DNA of 64,000 nt, from NCBI GenBank assembly GCA_905160935.1, contig CAJHZI010000547.1, positions 2,853,001 to 2,917,000 on the forward strand, written 5' to 3'. Both the position numbers and the translations under genes were made by a program. Below are positions 48,080 through 61,645 of this stretch, one piece after another. The notes under the pieces are model-generated. The model had not been told where the DNA came from and did no database searches. It was given only the letters and a program-made list of their open reading frames with translations. How positions within the stretch are numbered: the stretch's first letter is position 1; each line of letters opens with the position of its first letter. Source of the stretch: Enchytraeus crypticus (lineage: Eukaryota; Annelida; Clitellata; Enchytraeida; Enchytraeidae).

Positions 48080-50050
48080 AAATTTCCCGGGCTGAGTTTA
48101 ATATTTAATGCTTACTCTTACATACAATTTAGCAGAAGCTTTTTCTTAAAGGCGGAAAGCATTTAATAAAGATGACTTCATTAGTAGTTCTGTAGGACGT
48201 TAATAGTGAAATGTGCATTAGTTACATTTTCGCTACTTTGGTCTTATTGCCATGTTCTACTAATGGTTCTACCGGAAGCTCACCCATGCCGAGGCGAGGA
48301 AGAAACCTTCCACAGTAATAGAGATTTTCATATTTTGTAATTTAATACTACCCAATGAAATTACACAGACGGTATAGCTTATTAAACAATTTAACATTAA
48401 TGCTATCTTAGAACAAAGGATTCTATGAACTATCTTGTCCAGGGTTCAGACAGTGACTAATTCAATACTATAGTACATAGCCTACTGTACATGGATGTAG
48501 GAGATCCGATGCTGTGATCCCCTTTTCTGACTTAGAAGTCTATAAAAGAAAATAAATTTACTCAGGAAGGAATGACAGAAAAGTTCAGTTAATAATGCCT
48601 TATCATAATTGCAGACCTTTTTCAAAGTGAAAGTATAGACAAATATATTCAATAGGAATTTTGTTTATGTATATCGTAGGCTCTATTCAAAGTATTGATA
48701 AGAATCTTAAAATAACACATAACAATTTAATAGCCATTATTCCTTTTATTTCGAATACACTTATAAAAGAGTTGAATAAAAACAACCTTCAAGGGAAGAA
48801 CCAAATAAGCTCAATACGCACTGCAGTGAAATTATCATCCATGATGATATCGGCCATTTTAATGCTTTCTATATAAAAGGTACTTTCCGTTACGTTTGGT
48901 ACTTTCTTTCATTATTAATTTGCCGGTCCTGTAATGTTTCATATTCAACTTTGATCAGCTCAGACGAGAATCGAAACACAGAGTCTAATTCAGTTTAGAT
49001 CAGCAACATTTCTTGATGTTGACTACAGCTGGTTACTTAAAACTATTTGAGCACGTGTAGAAGTATAAATTGATTATGCAGTGCAATGCTTTATTGTAGG
49101 ATTCTAAAAGGATATAAGGCGAATTGGCGACTAGACGACTAAACAAGAATTTAAGACAATGAAGACAATATACGTAAACTTGCTTTTCACAGGCTAAGGA
49201 CTGCATTAAGAAAACGATAGCAAAGGTAAAGGCTATATATTGCTGCTGATCATTTCAAGCAACTGGTCTATGGAACTCCTTCTACGAGAAAGCTTTACAA
49301 TTCAGCTCCAATTTTAAATTAACTTCACGCCGCAAAAATAAAACCAAGAAGCAGGAGTTGCCAAAAAATAAAAAATAAACAAGTTTTGGATCGCTATGGA
49401 TGTACATTTCATTCTAGGAATATGCGGCCAGATCAGCCAATGCTACTTCTGTACGATACAATAGGATTAGATTTCACTCGCAAGTATCGAACGACTGCAC
49501 ATAGAAACATCCGAAAATTTATAAACCAAATACAGCCACATAGAAAACCCTCTTAAAATGCGGATTAATGATAGCAAGTTAGAAACAATCGTAATATAGA
49601 AAATTTAGCCGGTAGCTCCGACGAACAAATTTTTTCAAGGCATTAAACTGCACAATGTAGCGTACGTGCTGAAATTATTGAATGCAATACTAAAAGTATA
49701 ATCTGCTAATATAAAATATGCCCATACACATGTACGTTAGCCAATGCGCAGTCTTATCTTTTATATTATATATCGAATAACTGCTTAATAAATTGATCGA
49801 TACGAAAATTGATAGAAAGTTAATCCATGGCAAACAGAACATTTTACTCTCCTATAAACCCCCTGAGACTGAGACCAGAATTTATCATCAAGTTGAACAA
49901 TCGAATAACGGAGATTGATGATCAGCAAATAAAGGAGGCACACATTTGGAATATGTTTATAGTATTTTACATTTTCATTTTTATTTTAATTTCAGGTTTT
50001 AGGAATAAATTTCAGTGAAGTATAATATAATTTAGTAAAAATTTTAATTG
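48080..50050. other. No gene recognised
   Basis: AT-rich with scattered short ORFs (71 codons at 48661, 63 at 49827) that show no domain. Confidence 0.4.
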
Positions 50051-50066
50051 CACTACTATGAAATAT

Positions 50067-52289
50067 CTCTCTCTCTGCACTGCCTACAGGCAGGTCCATG
50101 GTACATAACGCCTTCACTCTTCTCTGTCTTCCGCCTTCCTCTTCATTTCCACATATGAGTGGGTCTTTCAATCATCTAACATACCTAATCTCGGCCTGCC
50201 CCTGCCTCCTTTTCCTTCCATTCTACCTTCTATGACCTCTTTTAATAGACCTTCCCCCCTTAGAATGTGTCCTATCCATCTCTTCTTCCTATTTCTTAAT
50301 ACATTTATCAACTGTCTATCTGTGCCAACTTTCTCCAGGACTTCCTCATTTGTAACCTTTTTGAGTCCAGCTAATCCTCTCCATTCTTCTCCAAATTCAC
50401 ATTTCCAAAGCCTCCAGTTTCCTAATATCTTCCTTCCTTAAGGTCCATGTCTCACATCCATACAATAGCGTCGTCCAAACCAAAGTTTTCACTACCTTTA
50501 TCTTTGTGTCTTTCTTTAGACTTTTTGTTAATAATTCCTTTCTACTACCAAAGGCCGCTTTTGCTTGTGCAATCCTACTGCATATTTCCGTTTCACATTT
50601 CCCATCATCGGTTATAGTATGACCCAAATATTTGAAACTCCTGTCCCAATTTCGTACCATTTATTGTGATATTAACTTCACCTTTATTATTGGACACTCT
50701 CATAACCTTGGTCTTTTTATATCAATCTTCATGCCATATCTTAGGGCCGTATCATTCAGCCTATCCATTATCTTCTGCAGTCCAATCTCGCTGCCCGCTA
50801 CCATTCCTTGATCATCTGCAAATCGTACATCTTGTAACAATTTCCCTCCTACTTTTATTCCTTCTTCCAAGTCTTCCATGGCTTCCTCCATCATTGCCTC
50901 AGCGTAAATGTTAAACAGCAGCAGCGAAATGCTACAACCTTGTCTTACTCCACGTCCTATTTCACCTTCTTCTGAGTATTCTTGTTGGATTTTGATTACT
51001 GCTCTTTGATTCATGTACAAGTTCAAAATTAGTCTTCTATCTCTCCAGTCAATTCCTATTCTTTTTAAGATATTCATCATCGTTATCCAATCAATCCTGT
51101 CAAAGGCCTTCTCGAAGTCTACAAAGCATACAAAAACGTCATTTCCATATTCTAAGCTTCTTTCGCAAAGAACCCGCATTACTCCTATTGCTTCTCTTGT
51201 GCCGCATCCTTTCCTAAAACCAAATTGTGTCTTGCTCAGTATCATCTCTGCTTTCGACTGAATGCGATTATTTACTATCTTTAATAAGATCTTCGATGCT
51301 TGAGGTATTAAGCTGATTGTTCTGTAATCCGAACACTCCACAGCATTGCCTTTTTTGGGAATTGGAATCATCACTGACTTGGTAAAGTCGTCAGGCCAAA
51401 TACCTGTACTGTACACCTCCGTACATACCTCCATTAACTTTTTGAGTGTTTCTCCTTCCAACAGTTTCAAGAAATCTGCTGGGATTTCATCTATTCCGGC
51501 TGCCTTCCCCTTCTTCATACTGTTAATTGCAGAATAAATTTCCTCCTTAATTAAATCGGGGCCCCTTTTATCGTCTTCTATGATATTCTCTTCTTCTATT
51601 TTAAAATCCTCTTGAACTGGTTTCCCAGCCTTATCATACAATTCCTCTACATATTCTCTCCATCTATCTTTTACTTCTTCCAGCTCTGTCTTCAATTCCC
51701 CATCCTTACCCATTATACTAATATTCTTTGCATCTCCTTTCTTTTCTTATCGGTTCTTGTTAATATCCTGACTTCCTGGTATAATAAATCCGACCTCCCT
51801 CTTCCATCATATTCTGCTAAATCATCACACTTTTCACTCCACCAATGATCTTTTGCTTTGTCTGTAATTCTTCCAAGTTCACTGTTTAAGCTTCTATATT
51901 TCCTTCGGCCATGACTGGTGTCAATACTTTTCCATTTCCTCCTTTCATCCATTTTGTCTAGCTACTCGCTTGTGATTCAAGGATTTTTAGCTGTATTTGC
52001 TTTAAGAAAGCCATAAACTTCTTTTGCACCTATTTTAATAGCTTCCTTTAGCTGACACCATCTTTCATTTACCCCTGTTCTTTCGTAGTCCTTCATTTCC
52101 TTAACTTTTCTTTCCACTACTTCCTGAAACTGACTTCTCTTCTCGTTCAATTCGTTCAAATTCCATCTCTTACTGCTTTTCTTCTTAAGTATTTTCTTCA
52201 GCTGAAGACCTACTTTTGCCATTACTAGATTGTGGTCTGAATTAATATCGGCTCCTGTATAAGCCCTTGAATTCTTCACACTATCAGGT
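50067..52289 (-). mobile_element. RTE-like LINE copy B, 5'-truncated
   Basis: Sister of 34149-36562. The minus strand encodes the endonuclease end (AYTGADINSDHNLVMAKVGL), the linker, and one long frame (50700-51713) with KSVMIPIPKKGNAVECSDYR, FVCFVDFEKAFDRIDWITMM, GVRQGCSISLLLFNIYAEAM and VRFADDQGMVAGSEIGLQKI. Frame then breaks near 50700, followed by YLGHTITDDGKCETEICSRI and GCETWTLRKEDIRKLEALEM. TACTATGAAATAT (50054-50066) and TACTATAAAATAT (52290-52302) are the likely target-site duplication. Amino acids differ from copy A at only a few sites, so both are recent. Confidence 0.9.
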
Positions 52290-52344
52290 TACTATAAAAT
52301 ATATGGGAAAATTATTGAATTTAGTATTTAATAATTAGTATATA

Positions 52345-52445
52345 TTTAATAATTAAATTGGACATGAAGAGAAGAGCGGAAGATAGAGAAGAGTGGAGGC
52401 GTTATATACCCAGGACCTGAACGTAGGCAGTGCACTAAGAGTAAG
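52345..52445 (+). mobile_element. RTE-like LINE 3' scrap, opposite to copy B
   Basis: GGACATGAAGAGAAGAGCGG, GAGTGGAGGCGTTATATACC and GGCAGTGCACTAAGAG are the last 90 bp of the family on the plus strand, 55 bp from the 5' end of copy B. Confidence 0.75.
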
Positions 52446-52449
52446 ATAT

Positions 52450-53370
52450 TTAATTATTTATATAATTTATTTCATGTGCCTAGTATGGTACGCCCATCAC
52501 TTATGTCGCGACCGTAGGCTGACCTTCAAAATTAGTGTTTTATTTATTTAGAATTTAAAATTAACAACGAAAGCAAAGCTAATTTCGCTGACAAAAGGAA
52601 TAATAATGTTGCAATAAATTAAAGATGAAGTTAATTTTATTCACTCAAAATTATTGAAAATTGTAATTTTGAAAGTGAAAAATAACTGGATGCTGAAAAA
52701 TAAAAATGATTGAAAGTGTGGTAGAGTGCATGCATGGCATGCCTTATCACTCAAGAAAGGTCATTACTGATTAGCAAAGTGAATCCAGAAATATTCAAGA
52801 GGTGCTTCTTGCTTCAACCGGAACTTTATTTCCAGTCAATAATTTAAAGGAATTTCGGGATGTCACGGTTTGTTACTTTTTAATAAAAATCTGAATGTCA
52901 GTTTTTTTCTAATTATAACATTACTACTTTTCTAATTACATTTAGTTCACAAATATTAGCAATCCACTATTAGAGAAGAATCGGATAGTAAAAAGGAAGG
53001 ACTCAAAGGAGTAAATTGTTTTGCCTTTTTGAACCAAGGATATAATTTTCAATACAGCAAACTCAGGACAGTCTAAGGCAAAGAAGACGTTTAAGAAAAC
53101 AATAGACCGTTGCCAGAAGTTTTGCTAAAGTGGAATAATGACTGAAAATCTTTTGTGAATATAATTCTGACTTAAAATCATAAAATATATGTATCTAGGT
53201 ATTAGATATATGGATCCAACTATTTATATAAGAAATGTGATATTTTATAAGTCGTAGGCTTATGTGAATATTGCATGTAGGCCTATTGAGTGGAATCATA
53301 CTCCTCATTCAATTTCGCGACACCAGCTTGTAGCTGCTTGTTGCATAATTTCACTGGCAAATGCAGCTGG
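52450..53370. other. No gene recognised
   Basis: AT-rich, short stops in all frames. Confidence 0.4.
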
Positions 53371-53375
53371 TACGG

Positions 53376-53450
53376 CTAAAAGCTAAAGCTAAGGTTAACG
53401 TCAGTTTCCTCACTCGAAAGCTTTGTCAGTGACGGGCGAGCTCAGGATTT
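53376..53450 (-). mobile_element. SINE family 1 copy, head truncated
   Basis: AAAGCTAAGGTTAACGTCAG, CTCACTCGAAAGCTTTGTCA and GACGGGCGAGCTCAGGATTT, stopping before the tRNA head. Confidence 0.7.
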
Positions 53451-53603
53451 ACAAAAGAATAAGAAAGGAAATACAAAATATACTTATTTGACAACTGGTA
53501 AAAATAAAAAATAAACGAAATAAATCTTATTATTTTAATTAATATTAGTGTATATTTCTTTCTCCAATTGTTTGCTACTCGTCCATGTACCCCTTTTATA
53601 TTT

Positions 53604-53622
53604 TTGCCCCCCCCCCCCCAGC
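53604..53622. repeat. Poly-C tract
   Basis: GCCCCCCC run of about 13 C bases; unusual in this composition. Confidence 0.8.
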
Positions 53623-53825
53623 GTGTTGTGTTTTGCGTCAAATCTCAATGGTGACTGAAAAATATGTGTTCAATAAGACAGGGTGACCCTCTTTGATGGC
53701 CTAGTGTTTGCTTGTGCATGTACTTGTATTTGTATGTACTTGTACTTTTATTTTTTGTACACTTAGTACGTATGTATGCTACATATACATTGTTATTGTC
53801 GTGGAAATAAACATATGTTCTTATT

Positions 53826-53880
53826 CTCTCTCTCTCTCTCTTTCTCTCTCTCTCGCTCGCTCGCTAGCTCTCTCTCTCAG
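53826..53880. repeat. CT microsatellite
   Basis: CT units with CTCGCTCG interruptions. Confidence 0.85.
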
Positions 53881-53889
53881 ATTTACATC

Positions 53890-55230
53890 TAATTATAATA
53901 AATCTCAGATCTACGTATATAGAAATCATGCCAGATATTGAACAGTGTAGAAGATGTACCTTCTATTTATAAATAATTATATATAGTAGTCATTAAAATT
54001 TATTACAGTAATTACTATAGCAATTATAGGCCTGTCGAAAGAGATGGTCGATATATCTATGTGATCTATTGACAGTAAATTCAATACAGTTAGACTTGCA
54101 AATAGTCGTAAGTACTTATTTGCAGTGTAGGTGTTCTACAGTAGATCGGCCTTTCTATAAATAATTTACAGTGAGGCTAGGCATAAATAATTTATTACAC
54201 GAAAGCCAGGAGATAAATATACAGATAGTAGATAGGCGTGCAGCGTCGGTAAAACTGATATTTATTAGGGAAGACGTAAACTAATGTAATAATTATTGTT
54301 ATCCGGCTGTCAAAAGATGTATGTTTGTACTTACTGTCGGCCTACAGGCAGTCAGACACTCACGTCAGTTAGAAAACTCAACCATCAATTCTAGAGATTG
54401 CATTTGCTGGATGGTAGTTTTACGTTACTACCGAGAAACTGTTTACGTTTATATCTACTTAATAAATGCGTCGCTGTCAGATTTACGTTCAATTTTAATT
54501 CACAGCCGGGGTTATTTAATGAAGTTAGTATCAGTTGATACGCTGAGATTGATACAGTATCTCCATGCACTGCACTCCAACGACCCCGGAGCGTAATGAC
54601 GGCCCTAAGCTGTAATTCATCGCAGGCACTTTCTTATCAATTTGCTAAAATCGTTTTGTGTTATTAATAACTTGCAGGCCCATAAGATTCTTCCCTATTG
54701 AATAATAAAGAGATAACGTGAAAAGATACAATGCAATATAGTATTGCAACAAAATAACAGCTAGGTGCGTACTAGAAAGAAATTTATGAAATGGTTAAAG
54801 AGAAGAGGGAATAAATAATTATCATCACCATCTTCCGAGTAAGAGGGAATAGATAATAATGGCTCTATAATTTATATGGTTGTTAGACATTGATGGGTCT
54901 TAGATATATGTTCGTGAGTTGTTTGTAATTCAGTGTTGAAAGTCTTACTGTGATGATAGCAGTGATTTTTTTATTTCCTGAAAGTTGGCCGAATATTCAT
55001 AAATTGTAGATTTGAAATTCTTCTCATTTATTGGCTTTCTTAAATACTATAATCCCTAGCATGCGTATCAGTTATTTAGCTTATCTTTTCAGTTTTACGT
55101 CAGATCTGTGCTGTACAGCTGATGTATACGTGTTGCGAGCACTATTAGTAACCTTATTGTTGTCTCTGACTCTAACTTGATCTTTGAGCAGCATTCTATA
55201 GTTTCCTTTTTTCTTTTTCCTTCTAATTCT
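53890..55230. other. No gene recognised
   Basis: A 91-codon open frame at 54321-54596 (plus) has no recognisable motif. No repeats of the families above. Confidence 0.4.
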
Positions 55231-55234
55231 CTAG

Positions 55235-55435
55235 CTATGGAGCATTAGACAATGCTTGAATGACTCTTACACAGAAATTCTTGTTCATGCCGTTATTTCT
55301 GCTACTAGACTTCTATGCTGGATTACTGTAATTGCCTGCTATTTAGTTGCAATAAATCTGTAACTGATAGACCGCAAAGGATTCATAATGCAGCTGCAAG
55401 ATTTTCTGATCTTGTTCAGAGTCAGAACTACTAAT
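55235..55435 (+). mobile_element. L2/CR1-type LINE scrap
   Basis: Translated with frame changes it gives TEILVHAVISATRLL, a YCNCLLF-like part, then RPQRIHNAAARF: the HAFISSRLDYCN...RLQRIQNAAAR block of L2/CR1 ORF2. Heavily decayed. Confidence 0.55.
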
Positions 55436-55439
55436 TTTA

Positions 55440-56450
55440 ACTAATTATAAAAATGGAAGAAGTCCTATAAAAATTACCGTTGATGAATGAGCTACTGTAA
55501 ACTGAATGTGACAATTTGTTTACTGTAACGTGGGATCACATTCCTCAAATATCTGGCGAAATAATTATCTCAGAAAATTATAATAATCCTATAAATACGG
55601 AGACTAATTGTCTAAAATTAGGAACTGCCTTCAGTCCAAAGACTAAATGTCTAACAGTAAGTCATTATTTACCGTTAGGAAAGATATATGAAATAGAACA
55701 AGTAGTTCGAACGGTTTGAACTGACTTTTAATGATAATATGAATAAATAATTACCTTTCTTTACTTTAAAAATCATTCTAATATAGGAGTAGCTAGTTTG
55801 AGTAAAAAAGACAGATATTTGAGGAAATGCGTACACTGGTGACTTATAAGAAGGAAAATATGAACTTATGATCTTAAATCTTAAAGCGTCTTCAGACTTC
55901 TGAAAGTTAAATTTCAAAGAATTTGAACAGAAATTAAAAATTATTTAAAAACAGCCCATATCATATTTCTTCTTATGAAACCCAGGAAGGCTCAGTCGAC
56001 GTCCCTGGATCTCATGTGTTTTAGAAATAGGCGAATTTTTACGATTCTATTTTTACAAACAGTAAAAAAGTAAAAGTTCAACATAGTTAAAAGTTAAGTA
56101 AAAGTTAGCATTGAGCTAGATACGGAACTAGTTTTGCTCAGAATATCAGATTCTGTTGAAGTTACTCTGGCGCAAATTAAAGCTAGTAAGCGCAAGCGGT
56201 GTATGAAATAGAATTCACTAGGATTCACAGTTTGATTTCTTGCCCACATACATGTATTTTTACTTATCTGTTCTATTTACTGAAAAAGCGCCACGTTTGA
56301 CACTCACTCGCTTTCCTTCTGAAGGTCATTTCATTATATCGTATTCTTCTAAATAATGCAACATTTTTAACTCAGTATGTAAATAGCATAAAGTTGATTT
56401 TTTTAAAGACAAAAAATGCTATCCCATGTCAATAATCTCATCTTTATGTA
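55440..56450. other. No gene recognised
   Basis: Short open frames on both strands near 55516-55917, without motifs. Confidence 0.4.
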
Positions 56451-56454
56451 CATG

Positions 56455-56565
56455 TAATGTTATACCGATTGGACAGAGTTTGAATCCATCATCCCTTTCT
56501 CAAACGAACCTAAGTTTTGAAAGTTTGCCGATCTAACCAACAGACCACTGCCACTGGCATTTATA
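56455..56565 (-). mobile_element. tRNA-Ser-like SINE remnant
   Basis: Minus strand: GTGGTCTGTTGGTTAGATCG (box A-like) and GATGATGGATTCAAACTCTG (box B). The long middle part resembles a tRNA-Ser variable arm. No cloverleaf closes cleanly. Confidence 0.45.
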
Positions 56566-56569
56566 TCTC

Positions 56570-57700
56570 TCATGTACGATTGAAAACAATGCTAACTGTA
56601 ACCCATTTACCCACAAGATGATACATCGACAACAGTTACAGTGCCTTTATTGTAATGCTCAAAGAAATATTTATCTACTTAATATTATTAGTACCAGTCG
56701 TAACTCATCTGAACTCTACGGGACGCCGGGCTGCATTGCGACATCTGTCGACACTTGTTCATGTTGTACTATAAGTGCCGAGAGAGGAAATCTGAGAGGG
56801 GTGAGCGGGGTGGGGGGGGGGGCACGCCGCATCTCTTGAGCTATTCTAGCGAAATGTGGTGTTAATGAAGCACATATTTCTATAATGTAGAGCGCCAGCC
56901 GCTTCAAGTATTCCACGCTTAATGAAAACCAGAAGTTTTGACCACAAAGACATTACTGATGCGGCAATAACAAATATTTTGATACAGCTCTACGGCGAAA
57001 CAATGATTTAATCATCAGGTTTCTGATACTGATAAATAACTAATCAGAAATTATATGCAGTAAATATACGAGATAAAGATAAATCATTGATTACAAAAAC
57101 AAATATAATGCTAGTTGTAAACGAATATCAACAGGCGGAATTATTTGAGAAAACGTTTAGGCCAATTTTGAATTGTTGGACATCACTCAGTAATTTAATT
57201 TCCGTCTTTAAACTACATTAATTGGTCTTCAAATTACACAATTATTCAAATTAGACCTACTTTATTTAATCCTTAAATTACATTTCAGTCTAGGTTAGAC
57301 AACATCTAAAGTTCTGCTGCCAATTGAACTCAGTTCCGTGAGCCAATGGAATCTTCAGTCGAATAAGTGAAATCTGAAATAAGTGAAATCTGCACGTTAA
57401 AACGAACATATATAATCAGTTTCTTGAGTTCTTCTAAATGGTCGGAAAGATATTACAAATATATCGAAGTTTTATTTCAAATACTTTTTAATAGTCCCTT
57501 TACAAAAGTCGCTTTTTACGGAAACAACAAATTAAGGATGCAACGATTGATCCAATTTCTATCATTTTATTTTTATTAGGTATAAGTTCAGGAATTTTTT
57601 ATAGGTTTGAGAAATTCTGTGCACCGTGTTTTTCTGCATTTTAAACCAGATTAATTTACTAGATGAGAATCGTGGGATATAGATTGAAATTATGTCAGTT
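56570..57700. other. No gene recognised; short GC-richer island
   Basis: 56690-56830 is locally GC-rich with a poly-G run at about 56810 (GGTGGGGGGGGGG). No ORF support. Confidence 0.35.
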
Positions 57701-57711
57701 ATTATAACAGG

Positions 57712-57958
57712 TTTCTCTCTCTTAGTGCACTGCCTAATGGCAGGTCCACGGTATATAACGCCTCTACTAATCTCTATCTTCCGTCTTTCTCTTCATGTCC
57801 ACATCTTTAAATTATTTCTGACATTCCTTTTGATATACCATTATTCTTGTGAGATTCTGCATATGACGAGGTGGGCCCCCTATGCCTTCCTCAGCTTCGA
57901 CTAACATTTACTGGGCAGGGGCGTCATTCACTGAGAAAACAATCCTGTTTACCCATAT
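57712..57958 (-). mobile_element. Chimeric short element with RTE 3' tail (copy 3)
   Basis: Minus strand: ATGGGTAAACAGGATTGTTT, AAATGTTAGTCGAAGCTGAG, CACCTCGTCATATGCAGAAT, then GATGTGGACATGAAGAGAAA and CCATTAGGCAGTGCACTAAG. The most complete copy, from head to GAGAG tail. Confidence 0.7.
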
Positions 57959-57959
57959 A

Positions 57960-59155
57960 GCAGGTTTAACGCTATAAAATTGGCAAAACTAAACCTATCA
58001 TTAAGTACGATGGCATTTAAGGAAGGCGTTTGAATTAAAAATAAATAAGCAACATACTAAACAAACGCTACGTTACCTGTCATTAGCTAGATTGTATGAT
58101 ATATGCAATATGTAACATAAAAATCTATGCTAATTCTATTGCTAATTGATGAGTTATATAAACTTAACGCTTATTCATTCGTTCAAACGAATTTGTAGGA
58201 AAGCATCTGAGAGGCAGATAAGCATTAACAATAAAAGCCTCATCTGTTTAACACACCATCGATTGTTCTATGCCACCTTTTGTTTCAGATCTGCTTTACT
58301 ACTGTTTATTAATAGAAGGATGCAGAAATGTGTGATACCTGTGTCATACCAATGCTATGCTATATATTAATGATATTACAAAGACAATAACTAGCTATAC
58401 TAAATCGACTATAACAAAATTTGGGGTTAGATTCGGTTTGGCTTTCTTAATTATAATTAGGGATCAGTCAAGACTAATAAGACTTCAGTTCGGTTCGGCC
58501 TAAATACCAGATTTCAGGCTTCGGTTCGGTTTATGATTCAATTCCCATCTCTACTAGTTATTCTACAAATATCTTTAACGCTGAGCTATTGACACATTCA
58601 CGTATGTTCTGATCTGTTCTTAATTCGAGATTCAGACCTCAAACTCAGAGATAAGCAAATTAATCTTTATAACGTTAGCTCGACTGTGTCGATTCGTCTT
58701 AAAGAGAGGCCTTGTGCGTCTGAAGCTTGACGTTAAACACACTTTAACCTACCTACGCAACATAACATAACAACAATTAGAGTGCTACAGTCATCAATGA
58801 CAACATCGAGCACAATTGAGGCAAAATCAGGCCGGCGAGAAAAAAGAAAAAAGAAATACATTGTGATACATACATACATACCTATACTTGGCTAACAGGA
58901 TTTTAACTGTCCATAGTTATGTAAGAAACACGCACGCTAACAGATAGAGGAAAAATCAGCAAACAGGATAGGCTGGTGAGAAATAGGTTCAGAAAGACGA
59001 AAAACAAAAGATTGCTATAACGAAGATGTGATTAATTATTTTAACTAATTAATGTTCCTATTTCTACTTTTGATCATCACGGTAACCAGTATAACAGTAA
59101 ACTTCTTTCTGAGCTTTTGCATGGCGTGAGGTTTATGCCATAATGTCTTAAAAAC
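57960..59155. other. No gene recognised
   Basis: AT-rich; contains one solo fold-back module at 58785-58835. Confidence 0.4.
58785..58835 (+). repeat. Partial solo copy of fold-back module
   Basis: AGAGTGCTACAGTCATCAAT and GACAACATCGAGCACAATTG share the module start of the 226-1219 element and the terminal motif of the 2.8 and 16.7 kb copies. Confidence 0.45.
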
Positions 59156-59159
59156 TTTG

Positions 59160-59385
59160 TGGTAAAGTCATAAAGTTTTAAATGAGAGATCCTGAGGTGA
59201 ATTGAACTCTCGTGTGTTCAAATCCCAGCCGCGCTGATCTGAGAGTAAAATCTTGGACATTCACTGGACTGGTTTTACGAAATATGGTCCAAATTGCTTA
59301 ACGGATTAAACATGTGGCATTAAAAGTGTTAGATATCAGCACAGTTGATCATTTCACTATAACGAGTGTTTACTTTTTATACTTG
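59160..59385 (+). mobile_element. SINE family 2 copy
   Basis: GTCATAAAGTTTTAAATGAG, GTGTGTTCAAATCCCAGCCG, GTAAAATCTTGGACATTCAC and TAGATATCAGCACAGTTGAT. Box B intact. Confidence 0.82.
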
Positions 59386-59389
59386 TTTT

Positions 59390-61410
59390 GAACGTGAATT
59401 AAAGCTATATATTAGTTGAATACTAACCGGATTGGAGTCTAGCAGCAATCATCTGACTACAACACATTATGGTTACCACTCTCGTCAGGATTTCTCCCGC
59501 TGATCTCAGCATTGCAACTGATTTCATTCAGATATCCATTGTGATACAGGCAACCATTGAAAATCGTTTAGCAAAGAGTCTTGTGTATTGTAAATCGTAA
59601 CTTGAATCTATGTCTAAATGAACATTTAAATTTTTATATTGATTTATTTATAAAACAAAGAAAACCTGTGATCTCTGGAAATATCCTAAATTTGATGATT
59701 ATACGAGAAGATACATAAGAGAGTTTCTATTCCAACTTCAAATTAGCTTACAAGCTAAGGATTCAGTCATTCTGCTGCAGGTAATAATAATAAAACCTGT
59801 GTATAAAAATACTAGTAATATCTAAGTTTTACTAAATTAACTGCTACGAGGGAAGTATAGTACAATAAGCTGATAAACCATTTAGTAGGATGGATCACTC
59901 ACTAATCAGTTTCTTAAAACTGGCGATTCCAATTTATGTTCGGTGGAGTTAGGAAGTTCTGCGAGCGTAGCAAACAGTGACTCTTCTCTCAGTGTACTGC
60001 TTAATGGCAAGTCCACAACCTAAGACTCTTTCTACATTTCTGTCGGCCATTCACTACTTACCCATTTATAAATACTGCATAATATCATCCACCATCCAAA
60101 TCTCGGTCTTCACTTTACTCTCTTTCTCTCCATTCGTCACCATACGACATCAGTTATCAAAATCAGTTTGAAGTCATTTACAAAATCAGTTTGGAGTCAT
60201 TTAATTCAAAAGCAGTTTTAAGAGGGCTAATTCTTTCTCAAATTATAAATATGATGAAAACGGTGTCACTATTTCGATGTAAGGCGTAGTATAATATATT
60301 TAAAACCTTGCAAATCCCTAGTGTTAAAAATAAGAATTAATCTAAGTCACTTTTCCATATCTATAAGATTGTTTAGAAAGAATTCCATGTTATAAATTAG
60401 TTTTATTGAAATTAATTTACAAATTGTTTTTCACTACTAGGCCTAACTCATCTAATTATACTAATCGATGTAACAGATTGATAGTAACTACTAAATACTA
60501 AGCACTTAACGGTATGCAATATTGTGCTACCTTATATTGACGTCAAATTCACTCGAAATTTTAAACAAGAACGAGGCCATTCATTGTTAAATTATTGAGT
60601 CAAGGACTTTTTTGAATAAATTACATTTTATTTCAAGTCAAACCCAAAAAGTATTTTAGACTAACTAAAGTCGATCACTACAGTTATTTAATTTAAATTC
60701 CACCGTAGTCTTATAAATAGTTAGCTGCTTTTCGTTTAGGAACACCTATGGTAATGATAAAGTCTACGGATGTGAAAAGAAAATCTTCAGGTTTTTTAAA
60801 TGTTGAATATTTTTCTTATTATTGTTTTCAGCACTTATTTTTCCTCAAAGTGGACATATTAAATACATGGGAAACTGAGAATCTGCAATAGGTATTCATT
60901 GTTATCATAAGGAGCAAATACTTTCTATATATTAAAAACTAATGTTATATCCCCCAAATCATCCAGTCTCTTGCTGTAAAAGTACTTATTTTTACAAATT
61001 TATTATAAATTTATATAAATTACACATATATGTAATGAACCTAATCCAAATTGTGTATATTCTTTGCAACGTGGCGATAGTTAATAATAAGTTTGTAACA
61101 ATACATATGACGCAGACGGAGCTGTATTCCGCAAGTATTCCACGAAACATTGTATCAATCCAGTCGCGCTAACCCAATCCATCTACCCAAGCCTCTAAAT
61201 CTTAGCGCCGCGTGAAACCTTTACAACATCCGATTTGTTTCGACAACACAGAGGCGTTGCTGCGTATAAACACTGCGATGAGATTCGTATTTAACTCCTC
61301 AGCCACGACCTTCTCCTTGAATATAAAGCAAATGCGAATCGAGAGTCGAACAAATGCGATCATTCTGTTAGCCACATTAATTAGAAATAATTATAAACTA
61401 TTATTTCGAT
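59390..61410. other. No gene recognised
   Basis: A worn RTE 3' terminus may begin at 59990 (CAGTGTACTGCTTAATGGCA). Other open frames here lack motifs. Confidence 0.35.
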
Positions 61411-61412
61411 AA

Positions 61413-61645
61413 TAGATGAAATTTTTCGGACACATTATGCGAAACAAAATAGTTGAAAATACCGTAGTGGCAGGAATAATAGAAGGAAAAAGATGCAAGG
61501 GTCGACAACGTATGGCGTGGATTAAGAGTCTTAGCAAATGGATGCAATTAGCTGAAACAGAGATGATCAGAGCAACAATGAACAGAGATATATGGAGGAA
61601 TAAGACCATGACCGCCCAGGCTTGGAACAGGCACGGCAGTTAGAT
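61413..61645 (+). mobile_element. LINE ORF2 C-terminal fragment
   Basis: MKFFGHIMRNKIVENTVVAG, KRCKGRQRMAWIKSLSKWMQ and NRDIWRNKTMTAQAWNRHG: the FGHIMR...GKR-x-x-GR-x-x-x-W...R-x-x-WR motif that ends RTE/Jockey-group ORF2s. Intact frame but strongly 5'-truncated. Different family from 12415. Confidence 0.8.

Noticed and set aside
56618-56916. ORFs on both strands over the GC-rich patch near 56.7 kb
   Set aside because: They depend on a poly-G run and show no motif; the two strands are open only because local stops are few.
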